64,000 bases of DNA from Thiogranum sp963752745 (GCA_963752745.1 CAVWAK010000006.1:62001-126000); one strand, 5' to 3'; positions 34,776-43,404 are shown, counted from the stretch's first letter. Notes: generated from the letters alone by a model not told the origin. Numbers and translations are program-made.

Positions 34776-35723
34776 TCATGGATTGATTGGGATGTCTGTA
34801 AACGAAGCTGCTGCCTGGTCAAACTGGTCCCAGTCCGGATTCTCTCCGAAGTAGTCTGATAAAAAGTCCACAAAAGTTCTCACCTTGGCCGAAAGATAGC
34901 GGCGCGAGGGGAAGACGGCATAAATCGAAATCTCAGGTGGGCAATAGCTTGTCAGTACCTGCTCCAGCCGCCCGTTACGAAGCTCTGGACCCACAATGAA
35001 AGTAGGTAGTAATGTAACGCCAAGCCCGGCAACGGCGGCGGCTTTAAGTATGTCGCCATTGTCTGCGCAGACCGGGCCGTTCACCTTGATTGATTCTTCG
35101 CTATCAGGTCCATGCAGTATCCAGGTGTCGGGCTTCAAGTCGTTCGAGTAGACCAGGCAATGGTGGGTTGCCAGATCTTGTGGCACCTGCGGTATGCCAT
35201 TTTGCTTCAGGTACCCGGGAGAAGCACATAATACGCGTTTGCAAGGTGCTATCTTGCGCGCGATGAGACTTGAGTCTTCCAGTGCCGCAATTCGGAGCAC
35301 GAGATCAAAGCCCTCTGCTACAACATCAATAAAACGATCTGAAAGGCTCAACGAAATCTGTACCCGGGGATGTTGCTTTATGTAGCCGGGAATTGCCTCT
35401 TTCAAATGCTGGATACCGAAAGATGTCGGTGCGCTTAGTCTGAGTGTGCCGTGCGGTTTGTTTGTCTGTTCGCGGGCTATACCTTCGATTTCCTCGATAT
35501 CACTGAGAATGACGATGCAGCGTTCGTAGTAGATGCGCCCAATTTCGGTGAGGCTGACCCTGCGGGTAGTACGGTTAAGCAAGCGCGTGTCCAGATGGGT
35601 TTCGAGCTGCATTACTGATTTGCTGACCTGGGCGCGTGACAGCCCGATTTTTTCGGCGGCCGCAGTGAAGCCTTCCTGGTTCACCACCTCCACAAAGATC
35701 GCCATGCTGTTAAGTCGGTCCAT
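34776..35723 (-). CDS. LysR-family transcriptional regulator
   Basis: A 315-residue LysR regulator: a winged helix-turn-helix at residues about 1-60 (GFTAAAEKIGLSRAQVSKSVMQLE) and an effector domain with LRLSAPTSFG. It is divergent from a pirin and nitroreductase pair, an arrangement common in Proteobacteria and often linked to quinone or electrophile stress. A palindrome overlaps its start codon, suggesting autoregulation and control of the pair. The inducer is unknown. Confidence 0.92.
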   Translation of the reverse strand: MDRLNSMAIFVEVVNQEGFTAAAEKIGLSRAQVSKSVMQLETHLDTRLLNRTTRRVSLTEIGRIYYERCIVILSDIEEIEGIAREQTNKPHGTLRLSAPTSFGIQHLKEAIPGYIKQHPRVQISLSLSDRFIDVVAEGFDLVLRIAALEDSSLIARKIAPCKRVLCASPGYLKQNGIPQVPQDLATHHCLVYSNDLKPDTWILHGPDSEESIKVNGPVCADNGDILKAAAVAGLGVTLLPTFIVGPELRNGRLEQVLTSYCPPEISIYAVFPSRRYLSAKVRTFVDFLSDYFGENPDWDQFDQAAASFTDIPINP

Positions 35724-35749
35724 ATTGTCAACTAATAGGAAACAATATG
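35721..35749. promoter_or_regulatory. candidate LysR operator between lysR and pirin
   Basis: CATATTGT (35721-35728) and ACAATATG (35742-35749) form a perfect 8-bp inverted repeat with a 13-nt spacer. It overlaps the lysR start codon and lies about 85 nt before the pirin gene, with LysR-box geometry. Confidence 0.55.
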
Positions 35750-35830
35750 TTTATTTATAGCGTGTTTATTCGCCATTATCCAGCTTATATTCTTCATCAT
35801 CGTTGAATGCCAGTAACCGGGGAGTTGGAA

Positions 35831-36520
35831 ATGATTGAGATTCGGCACAGCAATGAGCGCGGTACAGCAGACCATGGCTGGTTGCAGAGTCGCCATACTT
35901 TTTCATTTGCCGGTTATTACGACCCTGATCATATGGGCGTCTCTGCCCTGCGGGTGATTAACGATGACCGGGTCTCTCCTGGAGCGGGGTTTGCGACGCA
36001 TTCGCACCAGGATATGGAAATCATCAGCTATGTGAAAAATGGCGCCATTGAACACAAGGACAGCATGGGTAACATTGAAAAATTGCCGGCGGGAGAATTC
36101 CAGCTCATGAGTGCGGGCACCGGTGTGACTCACAGTGAGTACAACCCATCGACCGCCGAGCCACTGGAGTTTCTGCAAATCTGGATCGAACCCAATACTG
36201 TTGGTATCGAGCCTGGCTACCAGCAAAAATATTTTGAGGCCCGGGAAGGGTTGCGGCTGATTGCCTCCCCCGATGCCCGCGATGGTTCGTTACTGCTTCA
36301 TCAGGATGCCTGTTTGTATCAGCTGCGCTTGAGCACGGGTCAATCGGTTTCACATTCACTCGTACCGGGCCGAACGGTTTATGTGCACGTTGTCTCGGGT
36401 GCTATCGGTTTAAATGGCGCACACCTGAGTGAGGGTGATGGTGCAACAGTAAGAACAGACGATGTAATCGAGTTTACAACAAACGAAAAGAGCGAGGCGT
36501 TGGTGTTTGATTTGCCTTAG
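35831..36520 (+). CDS. pirin family protein (YhaK-like bicupin)
   Basis: A 229-residue pirin from the ATG at 35831, preceded by GGGGAG; the ATG at 35807 lacks a site. Typical motifs are ERGTADHGWLQSRHTFSFAGYYD and HSHQDMEIISYV in the N-terminal cupin. Pirins of this type can act as quercetinases or redox sensors. It is the first gene opposite lysR and is followed by a nitroreductase after 58 nt. Confidence 0.92.
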   Translation: MIEIRHSNERGTADHGWLQSRHTFSFAGYYDPDHMGVSALRVINDDRVSPGAGFATHSHQDMEIISYVKNGAIEHKDSMGNIEKLPAGEFQLMSAGTGVTHSEYNPSTAEPLEFLQIWIEPNTVGIEPGYQQKYFEAREGLRLIASPDARDGSLLLHQDACLYQLRLSTGQSVSHSLVPGRTVYVHVVSGAIGLNGAHLSEGDGATVRTDDVIEFTTNEKSEALVFDLP

Positions 36521-36578
36521 TGCATGCTCTGAAATTCAAGCTGTATAACCTTACAACCCGTTATTAAAGGGAAACAAA

Positions 36579-37181
36579 ATGGACACTATTGAAGCTGTCA
36601 GGCAACGACGTGCTGTAAAGCAATACGATCCTGAACATGAAATGACCCGGGAAGAAGTAGACCAGCTTATTGGTTTGGCCAAACTGGCGCCGACTGCCTT
36701 TAACCAACAGAATTACCGTTTTGTCCTGGTTCGTGATGCAGAGCTTCGCAAGCAAATACGTGAGGCTGCCTGGGATCAGGCGCAGGTAACAGATGCATCG
36801 CTATTGATTGTGATATGTGCGGACCTGAAAGCCTGGGAGAAAGATCCCGCACGTTATTGGGCCAACGCACCCGGCGAAGTACAGGATTATATGAAGTCAG
36901 CGATTGATCAATATTATCGAAATCGCGAGCAGGTCCAACGTGATGAAGCTATGCGTTCAGCCGGTATTGCGGCACAGACGATTATGCTGTCGGCCAAGTC
37001 AGTGGGATATGATACCTGTCCAATGGATGGCTTTGATTACGATGCGGTTGGAAAGCTTATAAACCTGCCTGAAGACCATGTTGTTGCCATGTTTGTTGTG
37101 GTGGGCAAGTCTGTGCAGCCAGCCAAACCTCGACCTACTCAATTAACCACGGATGAGGTTGTGATTGCCGACCGATTTTAA
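36579..37181 (+). CDS. nitroreductase family FMN oxidoreductase
   Basis: A 200-residue NAD(P)H-dependent flavin enzyme with RQRRAVKQYDP at the N-terminus (FMN-phosphate contact), LAPTAFNQQNYRFVLVRD, and the C-terminal G-x-D-x-C-PMDGFD region. The reaction may be quinone or nitro-compound reduction; the substrate is unknown. AAAGGG precedes the ATG. It belongs with the LysR and pirin genes. Confidence 0.9.
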   Translation: MDTIEAVRQRRAVKQYDPEHEMTREEVDQLIGLAKLAPTAFNQQNYRFVLVRDAELRKQIREAAWDQAQVTDASLLIVICADLKAWEKDPARYWANAPGEVQDYMKSAIDQYYRNREQVQRDEAMRSAGIAAQTIMLSAKSVGYDTCPMDGFDYDAVGKLINLPEDHVVAMFVVVGKSVQPAKPRPTQLTTDEVVIADRF

Positions 37182-37238
37182 CCCTGGCACATATTCAAAG
37201 GCTTTTCCCCAGGGGCAGGGTCTGCGTATAACTTGCAG

Positions 37239-38771
37239 CTAGTGAAGCAAGTGCCTTGATTGCTCTCCCTCCTGGGTGAAAGCAATATTTGTGACTTGAC
37301 CTTCCGGCTCGTCTCCCTGCCTGTTGTTGACCAGTCGGGCATAAAGTTCAACGTACTGTCTGGCACTTTGTGTCCAGGAGAAGTCCTGCTTCATGCCGGC
37401 GATCACCATTTTCCACCAGTCTACGCGGTCATTGCGGTAGAGTGACAGCGCGCCCAGGCAAGTGGCCAGTAAGGCTTCAGGGGAATCGCCGTCAAACAGG
37501 AATCCGGTGGCCTGGTGTGCAGCCAGTGACTCCTGGTTGAAATCGACGATTGTATCGGCAAGTCCGCCGGTACGGTGGGCAATCGGTATGGTTCCGTAGA
37601 GCTGGCTGTACATCTGGTTGAGTCCACAGGGTTCATAACGCGATGGCATGAGCAGGGCGTCGGCGCCGGCTTCAATGTTGTGTGCGAGCTGCTCGTCATA
37701 GCCGATATGCACGGATAGCTGTCGTGGGTAATGCTGTTCAGCCGAACGCAGCTGCGCTTCTATTTCAGGGTCGCCGCTACCGAGTATGACCAGCTGTACC
37801 GGAAGCTTGAACAGCTCATCCATGATGTCGAGTATCAGATCGATACCTTTCTGCTCGACAACCCGGCCGACATAGCTAAGCAGCAGGGGCTGTGAGGCTA
37901 CACTCAGTCCCAGATCGCGCTGCAGGGTGAACTTGTTAAAGAGTTTGTTTTGCAGGGTGTGCACGTCGTAGCGACGAGTAATCAGGGTATCGCTGGTCGG
38001 CCCCCAGATGTCATTGTCGACACCATTGATAATGCCGGTCAGTTCGGATGACCGGTGACGCAACAGGCCTGCCAGGCCGTAGCCGTGCGTCTCATCGGTG
38101 ATCTCCTTTGCATAGCCGGGGCTGACGGTGGTTATCCAGTCGGCATGGGCAATGCCACCCTTGATAAAGGACAGCATGTTATAGAATTCCAGGCTTTCCA
38201 GCGACCAGAGTTCATCTGGCAGGTCCAGAGCGCTGAAGGTCTTTGCCGGAAACAATCCCTGGTAAGCCAGATTATGAATGGTGAAGAGGGTCGCGGGACG
38301 GTTTGGTTCAAGCGACAAAAGTGCCGGTACAAGGCCGGTCTGCCAGTCGTTGCAGTGAATCAGCTGAGGGCGCCAGTTGCCGTCAGCCTGACCCAGTGCC
38401 AGGGCAACGCAGGCGTGTGCAAACAGCGCAAAGCGCTCGGCGTTATCTGGCCAGTCTTTGCCATCAGCCTGGGTATAGGGGCTGCCTGGACGATTAAAAA
38501 AGTCCGGCGCATCGACCAGATACAGGGGCACTTCACTGTCGGGCAACTGGCCGAGCAGAATGCGTACCGGTTTTTTAGTGCCCGTGAGCTTGAGTTGAGC
38601 CAGTTCAGTCAGTTCGCCAGCCTGCCGCAGTGCCACCGGGTAGGCGGGTAGCACCAGGCGTACATCGTGTTCCAGTTGCAGCAGCGCCTTGGGAAGACTG
38701 CTGCTGACATCTGCCAAACCACCCGTTTTAATGAGGGGGTATACCTCGCTGGTGCAAAACAGGATATTCAT
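37239..38771 (-). CDS. glgA: glycogen synthase (ADP-glucose)
   Basis: A 510-residue GT5 glycosyltransferase from the ATG at 38771, preceded by GGAGG. The ADP-glucose motif KTGGLAD begins at Lys15; the retaining-GT-B motifs IHCNDWQTGLVPALL and PSRYEPCGLNQMYSQLYGTIPI are present. It elongates glycogen. No glgB, glgC or glgP is in the window. It is divergent from the DksA-like gene. Confidence 0.95.
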   Translation of the reverse strand: MNILFCTSEVYPLIKTGGLADVSSSLPKALLQLEHDVRLVLPAYPVALRQAGELTELAQLKLTGTKKPVRILLGQLPDSEVPLYLVDAPDFFNRPGSPYTQADGKDWPDNAERFALFAHACVALALGQADGNWRPQLIHCNDWQTGLVPALLSLEPNRPATLFTIHNLAYQGLFPAKTFSALDLPDELWSLESLEFYNMLSFIKGGIAHADWITTVSPGYAKEITDETHGYGLAGLLRHRSSELTGIINGVDNDIWGPTSDTLITRRYDVHTLQNKLFNKFTLQRDLGLSVASQPLLLSYVGRVVEQKGIDLILDIMDELFKLPVQLVILGSGDPEIEAQLRSAEQHYPRQLSVHIGYDEQLAHNIEAGADALLMPSRYEPCGLNQMYSQLYGTIPIAHRTGGLADTIVDFNQESLAAHQATGFLFDGDSPEALLATCLGALSLYRNDRVDWWKMVIAGMKQDFSWTQSARQYVELYARLVNNRQGDEPEGQVTNIAFTQEGEQSRHLLH

Positions 38772-38829
38772 AAACGCCCTCCAGCCGTTGGGAGTAATAT
38801 ACACCGAAATCAGGACTTCACCAGTGGAT

Positions 38830-39180
38830 ATGGAAGACAAACAAAAAGAACAATTCAGGCAACGCCTGCTCGCTTTGCAACAGCAGTTGCAGGATCTGCA
38901 GGCCACTGGCGACGAGGCCAGCCAGACAGTGAAACTGGACCAGAGCAGCGTTGGCCGTCTTTCACGTATGGATGCCCTGCAAGGTCAGGCTATGTCGCAG
39001 GAGCGTGGCCGCCGGCGGACGCTGGAGCTGCAGCGTATTGCGGCCGCGTTGTGCAGGCTCGAAGCTGGAGATTATGGATATTGCATGCGTTGCGATGAGG
39101 CGATTGCCATTCCACGGCTTGAACTCGATCCCGCGGCGACACTCTGTATAAAGTGCGCCAGTCAGGCCGAAGCAAAATAA
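38830..39180 (+). CDS. DksA/TraR-type C4 zinc-finger protein
   Basis: A 116-residue protein: an N-terminal coiled-coil hairpin (about 5-75) and a C4 zinc finger, C85-x2-C88-x17-C106-x2-C109 (CMRC / CIKC). It is shorter than DksA and resembles the TraR/YbiI-like group that can bind the RNA polymerase secondary channel; it lacks an obvious DxxDxA tip, so ppGpp synergy is doubtful. A GTG at 38824 is an alternative start. The last five codons form the left direct repeat of the island. Confidence 0.85.
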   Translation: MEDKQKEQFRQRLLALQQQLQDLQATGDEASQTVKLDQSSVGRLSRMDALQGQAMSQERGRRRTLELQRIAAALCRLEAGDYGYCMRCDEAIAIPRLELDPAATLCIKCASQAEAK

Positions 39181-39193
39181 GCGTGTGCGCCAG
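39165..39193 (+). repeat. 29-bp direct repeat, left copy (attL-like)
   Basis: This begins in the last codons (AEAK, stop) of the DksA-like gene and matches 43313-43341 at 28 of 29 positions. Weaker similarity continues for 24 nt, including a TATAAT in each copy (39204-39209 and 43360-43365). The overlap with a gene's 3' end is typical of integrase attachment sites. Confidence 0.85.
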
Positions 39194-39423
39194 CCAGGAC
39201 TGATATAATGCTCTAATTATTACCCATAACAAATTGTATTTAAAAGAATTATATGCGATACGTAGATAAGCCGGCTTTCAGAAATTCTACTGGTAATTGA
39301 GGTGTTTCCTTTTTCACTGAGAACGATAGTCGAAACGTTGACGCGTTTGAAAAAACAGGTCACACGGATAACATTACGCTGACGCATTGGGATCGATCCG
39401 AAAAATTAATTATTCGCATTAGA

Positions 39424-39447
39424 GGTCTTTACCTCGACGTAAAGACC
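39424..39447 (+). promoter_or_regulatory. inverted repeat in the island leader
   Basis: GGTCTTTAC and GTAAAGACC form a perfect 9-bp stem around CTCGAC, about 57 nt before the small ORF at 39505. No T-run follows, so it is an operator or a structured leader rather than a terminator. Confidence 0.4.
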
Positions 39448-39504
39448 ATCATTGGCCTCAACTTTCCTGTTAACCGAGTTTGAGCCGGGGAGAAAATAAT
39501 CCGG

Positions 39505-39732
39505 ATGAAAAAAAGAGGAATAGATAGCTGCGAGAAATCAGTACCGGTCGCTTCGGACACTAAAAATATAAACCCGGGTGTAGAACAGGAGCTACCCGAT
39601 GTTTTAAAAACGCTGATCGGGATGAATCACCCGCTCGTAAATAATGTGCCCAAGTACTTTGGAAGTGATTACCCTGTGCAGTGGTTTAAAAAATGCACTA
39701 ACACTCAACAATCGGAAAAACAGACACCTTGA
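39505..39732 (+). CDS. small hypothetical island protein coupled to the esterase
   Basis: A 75-residue hydrophilic protein (MKKRGIDSCEKSVPVASDT...). GGGGAG lies about 12 nt upstream, and its TGA overlaps the ATG of the esterase (TGATG), suggesting translational coupling. It lacks the DSL site of a carrier protein. I do not recognise the family. Confidence 0.5.
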   Translation: MKKRGIDSCEKSVPVASDTKNINPGVEQELPDVLKTLIGMNHPLVNNVPKYFGSDYPVQWFKKCTNTQQSEKQTP

Positions 39733-40682
39733 TGCCAATTCTTGCCATACTGTGCTTATTGCTTGTCGGGGTTCAGCCGATCAACGCATCAATTTCGCCT
39801 GATCCACCCAGAGTTGCCCGCCATATGAATTCTCAGTCGTCCATGTCACCATATCAATTGTCACCTGAAAAACGCCTGACTAGTTACGATATAGAGTACG
39901 CGAATGTTGACAACAAGTCCTTGAGGCTAGATCTTAGAGTTCCGGAAGGTGAAGGTCCTCATCCTCTTATCGTCTGGATTCACGGTGGAGGATGGATGCG
40001 AGGAAGCAAAAGCATCGATCAAAACCATCCCGTGCTGCGCCAACTGGACAGGGGCTATGCATTGGCATCAATTAATTACCGACTCAGCCGGGAGGCGATT
40101 TTCCCCGCGCAGATCCACGATTGCAAAGCCGCTATACGCTGGTTGCGAGGAAATGCCGGGAAATACAGGCTTGATCACAACAGGATTGCGGTCTGGGGGG
40201 CGTCAGCGGGCGGCCATCTTGCTGCTCTGCTTGGTACCTCTGGAGGTAATGCAGAGTTGGAAGATCCAAGTATGGGCAACGCTGGCGTATCCAGTCGCGT
40301 CCAGGCTGTGGTTGACTGGTTTGGCCCCTCAGATTTTCTAAAGATGGGCGGCAAGCATAATAAGTCTCAGTCTCCTGAATCCTTATTATTGGGCTGCCCC
40401 GTCAGAACATGCCCTGAACGTGCGGCAATTGCCAACCCGATAAATTACATAACAAAAAATGACCCGCCCTTCTTTATTCAGCACGGTTCAGCTGATCGCA
40501 CGGTTCCCGTAAACCAGAGCGAGTTGCTCTACGAAGCCTTGTCTAACGCTGGTGTGCAAGCTACTTACTCTCCGATTCAAGGAGTCGGTCATAGCCTGTC
40601 ACACTTTCAAGAAACTGTTAATTTAACGCAAGTAGAACAATTTCTCGATCAAACTGTTGGCATAAAACTACCGGGCGAGTAG
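39732..40682 (+). CDS. exported alpha/beta hydrolase (BD-FAE/carboxylesterase type)
   Basis: About 316 residues with a signal peptide (MPILAILCLLLVGVQPINA). The oxyanion motif WIHGGGWMRG, the nucleophile in VWGASAGGHLA, the Asp in HGSADRTVPV and the His in GVGHSLSHF define a complete triad of the HSL/BD-FAE esterase group. The substrate is unknown; feruloyl-type or aromatic esters are possible given the neighbours, but this is inference. It is convergent with the ligase gene. Confidence 0.82.
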   Translation: MPILAILCLLLVGVQPINASISPDPPRVARHMNSQSSMSPYQLSPEKRLTSYDIEYANVDNKSLRLDLRVPEGEGPHPLIVWIHGGGWMRGSKSIDQNHPVLRQLDRGYALASINYRLSREAIFPAQIHDCKAAIRWLRGNAGKYRLDHNRIAVWGASAGGHLAALLGTSGGNAELEDPSMGNAGVSSRVQAVVDWFGPSDFLKMGGKHNKSQSPESLLLGCPVRTCPERAAIANPINYITKNDPPFFIQHGSADRTVPVNQSELLYEALSNAGVQATYSPIQGVGHSLSHFQETVNLTQVEQFLDQTVGIKLPGE

Positions 40683-40740
40683 GCGGGATTAAAGCTATTC
40701 ATATCTACCCTTTCAGTTTACCAACTCAGATTTTTTCCGA

Positions 40741-42048
40741 TCATTTCATTCCGTCCAGCACGCTATTTAAATCGCGGTGGTCATTGAACCGCCGGGCTTT
40801 AAGATCGAACAGTGGTAATGAGCCAAAAGAAACCGGCTGTGCCATAACACGAAGCGAAAGCCGGTCATATAGTTCCTGTGCTACCTCAGCAGCCCGTGCT
40901 TCCGGTTCTGCGTGATTTATCTCGAGCTTGATTTCAATTTCATCAAGTTCATTTTTTCTGTATATGTCTACAGCAAATTCACCAACATCAGCGAACTCGC
41001 GCACGATATTCTCAATCGCGCTTGGGAATACATTTATCCCGCGAACAACCAACAGGTCGTCGGCACGTCCTATAATTCCGCCGTCCAATGCTCGACATTG
41101 GCTGCCATCAGCATTGTCGATTGATTTAAGCTTCACCCGGTCACCTGTCCGATAGCGAATAATTGGCATGCCTACACGACCCAGGTTGCTAATAATCAAC
41201 TCCCCTTCATTGGCAGGTTCATCGGTGGCAGGGTCCAGCACTTCAAATATGAAATGTTCCTCATTCAAATGCATTCCGTCGGCAGCCTGACTCTCGAAAC
41301 CCCATGCGCCGACTTCGCTTGCACCTGCATGATCAAAACATCTGGCGCCCCAGGCCTCTTCAATTTTGCGTTTAACAGCAGGCAAGCTTGCGCCGGGTTC
41401 TCCCGCTTGAATTGTTATCCGGATGCTTGAATTTGCCGGATCAACTCCGGTCTCGCGAGCAACTTCAGCGAGGTGCAGGGCGTAGGTGGGGGGGCAAACC
41501 AACACGGTGGCTTCGTGTGCAGTAATTGCTTTGGCTCTTTGTCTTGAGGACATGCCGCCGCCAGGAATTGACAATGCACCAATTTTATTAGCTCCCGCAA
41601 AAGCGCTCCAGAACCCGATAAACGGACCGAAGGAAAATCCAAACATTATTCGATCAGCAGAAGTTACTCCCGCAGCCTGATAGACCGCAGACCAGCAATC
41701 GGCCCACCAGTCCCAACTTTCTACCGTATCTAAAACCTTTAACGGGTTACCAGTGGTGCCAGAAGTCTGATGCACGCGAGTATAGTATTCCACTGGATAG
41801 GAAAGATTGCTCCCATAGGGCGGGTTTAATTCCTGGTCGCGGGATAGTTCCTGTTTTAGGGTAAAAGGTAATTTGCGGTAGTCAGCCAGGCTTGTTACGT
41901 CTGCAGGACTTGTTATTCCCGCCGCTTGCAGTTTATTTTTATAGAATGCATTGCTTTTGAGCAGTTGTGCCAACATATGCTGGAATCTCTCCAGCTGCAA
42001 AGGGGATAATTCAGAGATACCTGATTTGCTTGCTGTGCTATCCGCCAT
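40741..42048 (-). CDS. phenylacetate-CoA ligase-like adenylate-forming enzyme
   Basis: A 435-residue ANL-superfamily enzyme of the PaaK/CapK/F390-synthetase group. The N-terminal stretch FYKNKLQAAGI, the phosphate loop TSGTTGNPLKV, the acyl-binding AGASEVGAWGFESQ and the hinge/C-terminal DDLLVVRGINVFPSAIE are visible. Such enzymes activate aryl or arylacetic acids as AMP and then CoA esters. It lies 77 nt downstream of the chorismate-lyase-like gene on the same strand, so 4-hydroxybenzoate is a plausible substrate. Confidence 0.85.
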   Translation of the reverse strand: MADSTASKSGISELSPLQLERFQHMLAQLLKSNAFYKNKLQAAGITSPADVTSLADYRKLPFTLKQELSRDQELNPPYGSNLSYPVEYYTRVHQTSGTTGNPLKVLDTVESWDWWADCWSAVYQAAGVTSADRIMFGFSFGPFIGFWSAFAGANKIGALSIPGGGMSSRQRAKAITAHEATVLVCPPTYALHLAEVARETGVDPANSSIRITIQAGEPGASLPAVKRKIEEAWGARCFDHAGASEVGAWGFESQAADGMHLNEEHFIFEVLDPATDEPANEGELIISNLGRVGMPIIRYRTGDRVKLKSIDNADGSQCRALDGGIIGRADDLLVVRGINVFPSAIENIVREFADVGEFAVDIYRKNELDEIEIKLEINHAEPEARAAEVAQELYDRLSLRVMAQPVSFGSLPLFDLKARRFNDHRDLNSVLDGMK

Positions 42049-42125
42049 GACTCTTCTCAGCTTGAAGCAGTTATTTCACTCGCATACATTTATAATTGTA
42101 AGTTCTAGCGATATTTCCTGGACCG

Positions 42126-42710
42126 CTATTGCCCGCTGAGTTCAAACCATTCTGTGATCATCATTGCAGGTTTCCCGCGAACAATAATACGGTAGGTCCG
42201 CATCAGGCTGTACTCACTCGACAGGGTTCGCATATCGCCAGGAAAATCAGTTGGAGGCTCTTTCCCATACCAGAGTAGCTCTCGATATTGCTCTGTTCGT
42301 CCGCTCAGCAGCATTCTCCCGAGCCCCTTCGGCATATCCCCGATTTTATCTTTTACCGCCTCTTTTAAACGCTTCGGGTCAACCAGTGACTCCGCCGAAG
42401 CGTACACACGATCACTATGACGTCCTTTTAAAAGTACTCGCCGGGAAACTACCGTATGCCCTTGAGATAGCTCGAGCCATTTATGATCTTTTTTTAATAT
42501 TTCTTCTGTCTGGCCGAGGGTGACTACTTCAATGGGTTCCATTCTGTAAGCTTCGATGAATCGGGTAACCGTGCCGTCAATTACCAGCAATGCCCGTTCC
42601 ATTGGATCGAGTGTGCGTAGATTAACGTCCTCCAAATGCGGGGGGCGCTGATCCTGAGCGATAAATATTTGATCTAGAGGGTTAAATGTTTCCAGTTTTG
42701 ATTTCGCCAC
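42126..42710 (-). CDS. chorismate pyruvate-lyase-like protein (DUF98 family)
   Basis: A 194-residue protein matching the DUF98/chorismate lyase pattern known from Mycobacterium Rv2949c: ALLVIDGTVTRFIEAY, the Gln in VVTLGQTEE, VVSRRVLLKGRHSDRVYASAESLV, GLGRMLL and TEQYRELLWYG. The expected reaction is chorismate to 4-hydroxybenzoate plus pyruvate. It differs from UbiC in length and sequence. It is probably the first gene of a two-gene minus-strand operon with the ligase. Confidence 0.75.
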   Translation of the reverse strand: MAKSKLETFNPLDQIFIAQDQRPPHLEDVNLRTLDPMERALLVIDGTVTRFIEAYRMEPIEVVTLGQTEEILKKDHKWLELSQGHTVVSRRVLLKGRHSDRVYASAESLVDPKRLKEAVKDKIGDMPKGLGRMLLSGRTEQYRELLWYGKEPPTDFPGDMRTLSSEYSLMRTYRIIVRGKPAMMITEWFELSGQ

Positions 42711-43027
42711 TATTTTACAATTATATTTATGCTGGCCATGAAATTCGAGCGAAAGCTTTTTATATAACTAATTGATTCTAAACGCCAATGCTGGAATTGG
42801 GGTGCTTCTTTGTCATTATGAAAGCCACACACTGTTAAATTCTCGCGTGCTGATTAGGCGCTAATATTAAAAAAATCTCAAGTGCCCGACCATTACAAGG
42901 GTGAATATAGCAGGGGAATAGATACTCAGCCGGCTGAAAAAAGCCGCTCATTGTTTGAGTAAGATATCAGTTTTAAATACTTTGGCACTGGTCTTGATCG
43001 GTTGTCTAGTGCCAATATTCGTCAATA

Positions 43028-43309
43028 TTACGAAAAATTTACCAGCATAATATCGGTAGTTGAGGCTTTAAGTTTTCGCGCATAATCGCCTGGCGCGACT
43101 TGTCGCTTATGGGAATAAGCATCTTCATGTTTTTTGCAGATAAGAAACCATCCTTGTATTTTTATACATCCTGGAATAAACCCTTTCTTAAGTATTTTTC
43201 CAGGAGTAGAGCCGATCAAAGCTTTACTTTCCGGGTTCAAACTCTGGAAATACCTACGAAGAGTCTTTAAGGAATGTACCCATAGTCTGTAACCATATCG
43301 TCGTACCAT
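43028..43309 (-). CDS. doubtful basic ORF at the right island border
   Basis: A 93-residue, strongly basic frame (MVRRYGYRLWVHSLKTLRRYF...) that starts 4 nt inside the right direct repeat. There is no ribosome site and no recognised domain. The position at the very end of the island is suggestive of an element-encoded gene or its remnant, but it could be chance. Confidence 0.25.
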   Translation of the reverse strand: MVRRYGYRLWVHSLKTLRRYFQSLNPESKALIGSTPGKILKKGFIPGCIKIQGWFLICKKHEDAYSHKRQVAPGDYARKLKASTTDIMLVNFS

Positions 43310-43312
43310 TAC

Positions 43313-43341
43313 GGCCGAAGCAAAATAAGCGTGTGTGCCAG
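43313..43341 (+). repeat. 29-bp direct repeat, right copy (attR-like)
   Basis: This is the duplicate of the DksA-like gene's 3' end (28 of 29 identical to 39165-39193), with no coding gene upstream of it here. It is followed by a TATAAT at 43360-43365, which is a candidate -10 element for the ygiQ gene. Confidence 0.85.
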
Positions 43342-43404
43342 TTATGGCTGATAAACTGCTATAATACCCACCCGTAATCCATTATCGGCAAAAGGTTTTT
43401 ACCC

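Larger units (their letters stand above)
39194..43312. mobile_element. 4.1-kb A+T-rich genomic island
   Basis: This segment between the two 29-bp repeats is visibly A+T-richer than its flanks. It carries a small ORF, a secreted esterase, a CoA-ligase-like enzyme, a chorismate-lyase-like enzyme and one doubtful ORF. No integrase or transposase is present, so it would depend on a helper or be a decayed remnant. The gaps 39218-39504 and 42711-43027 hold no gene that I can support; the second contains GCGCTAATATTA at 42858-42869. Confidence 0.7.
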
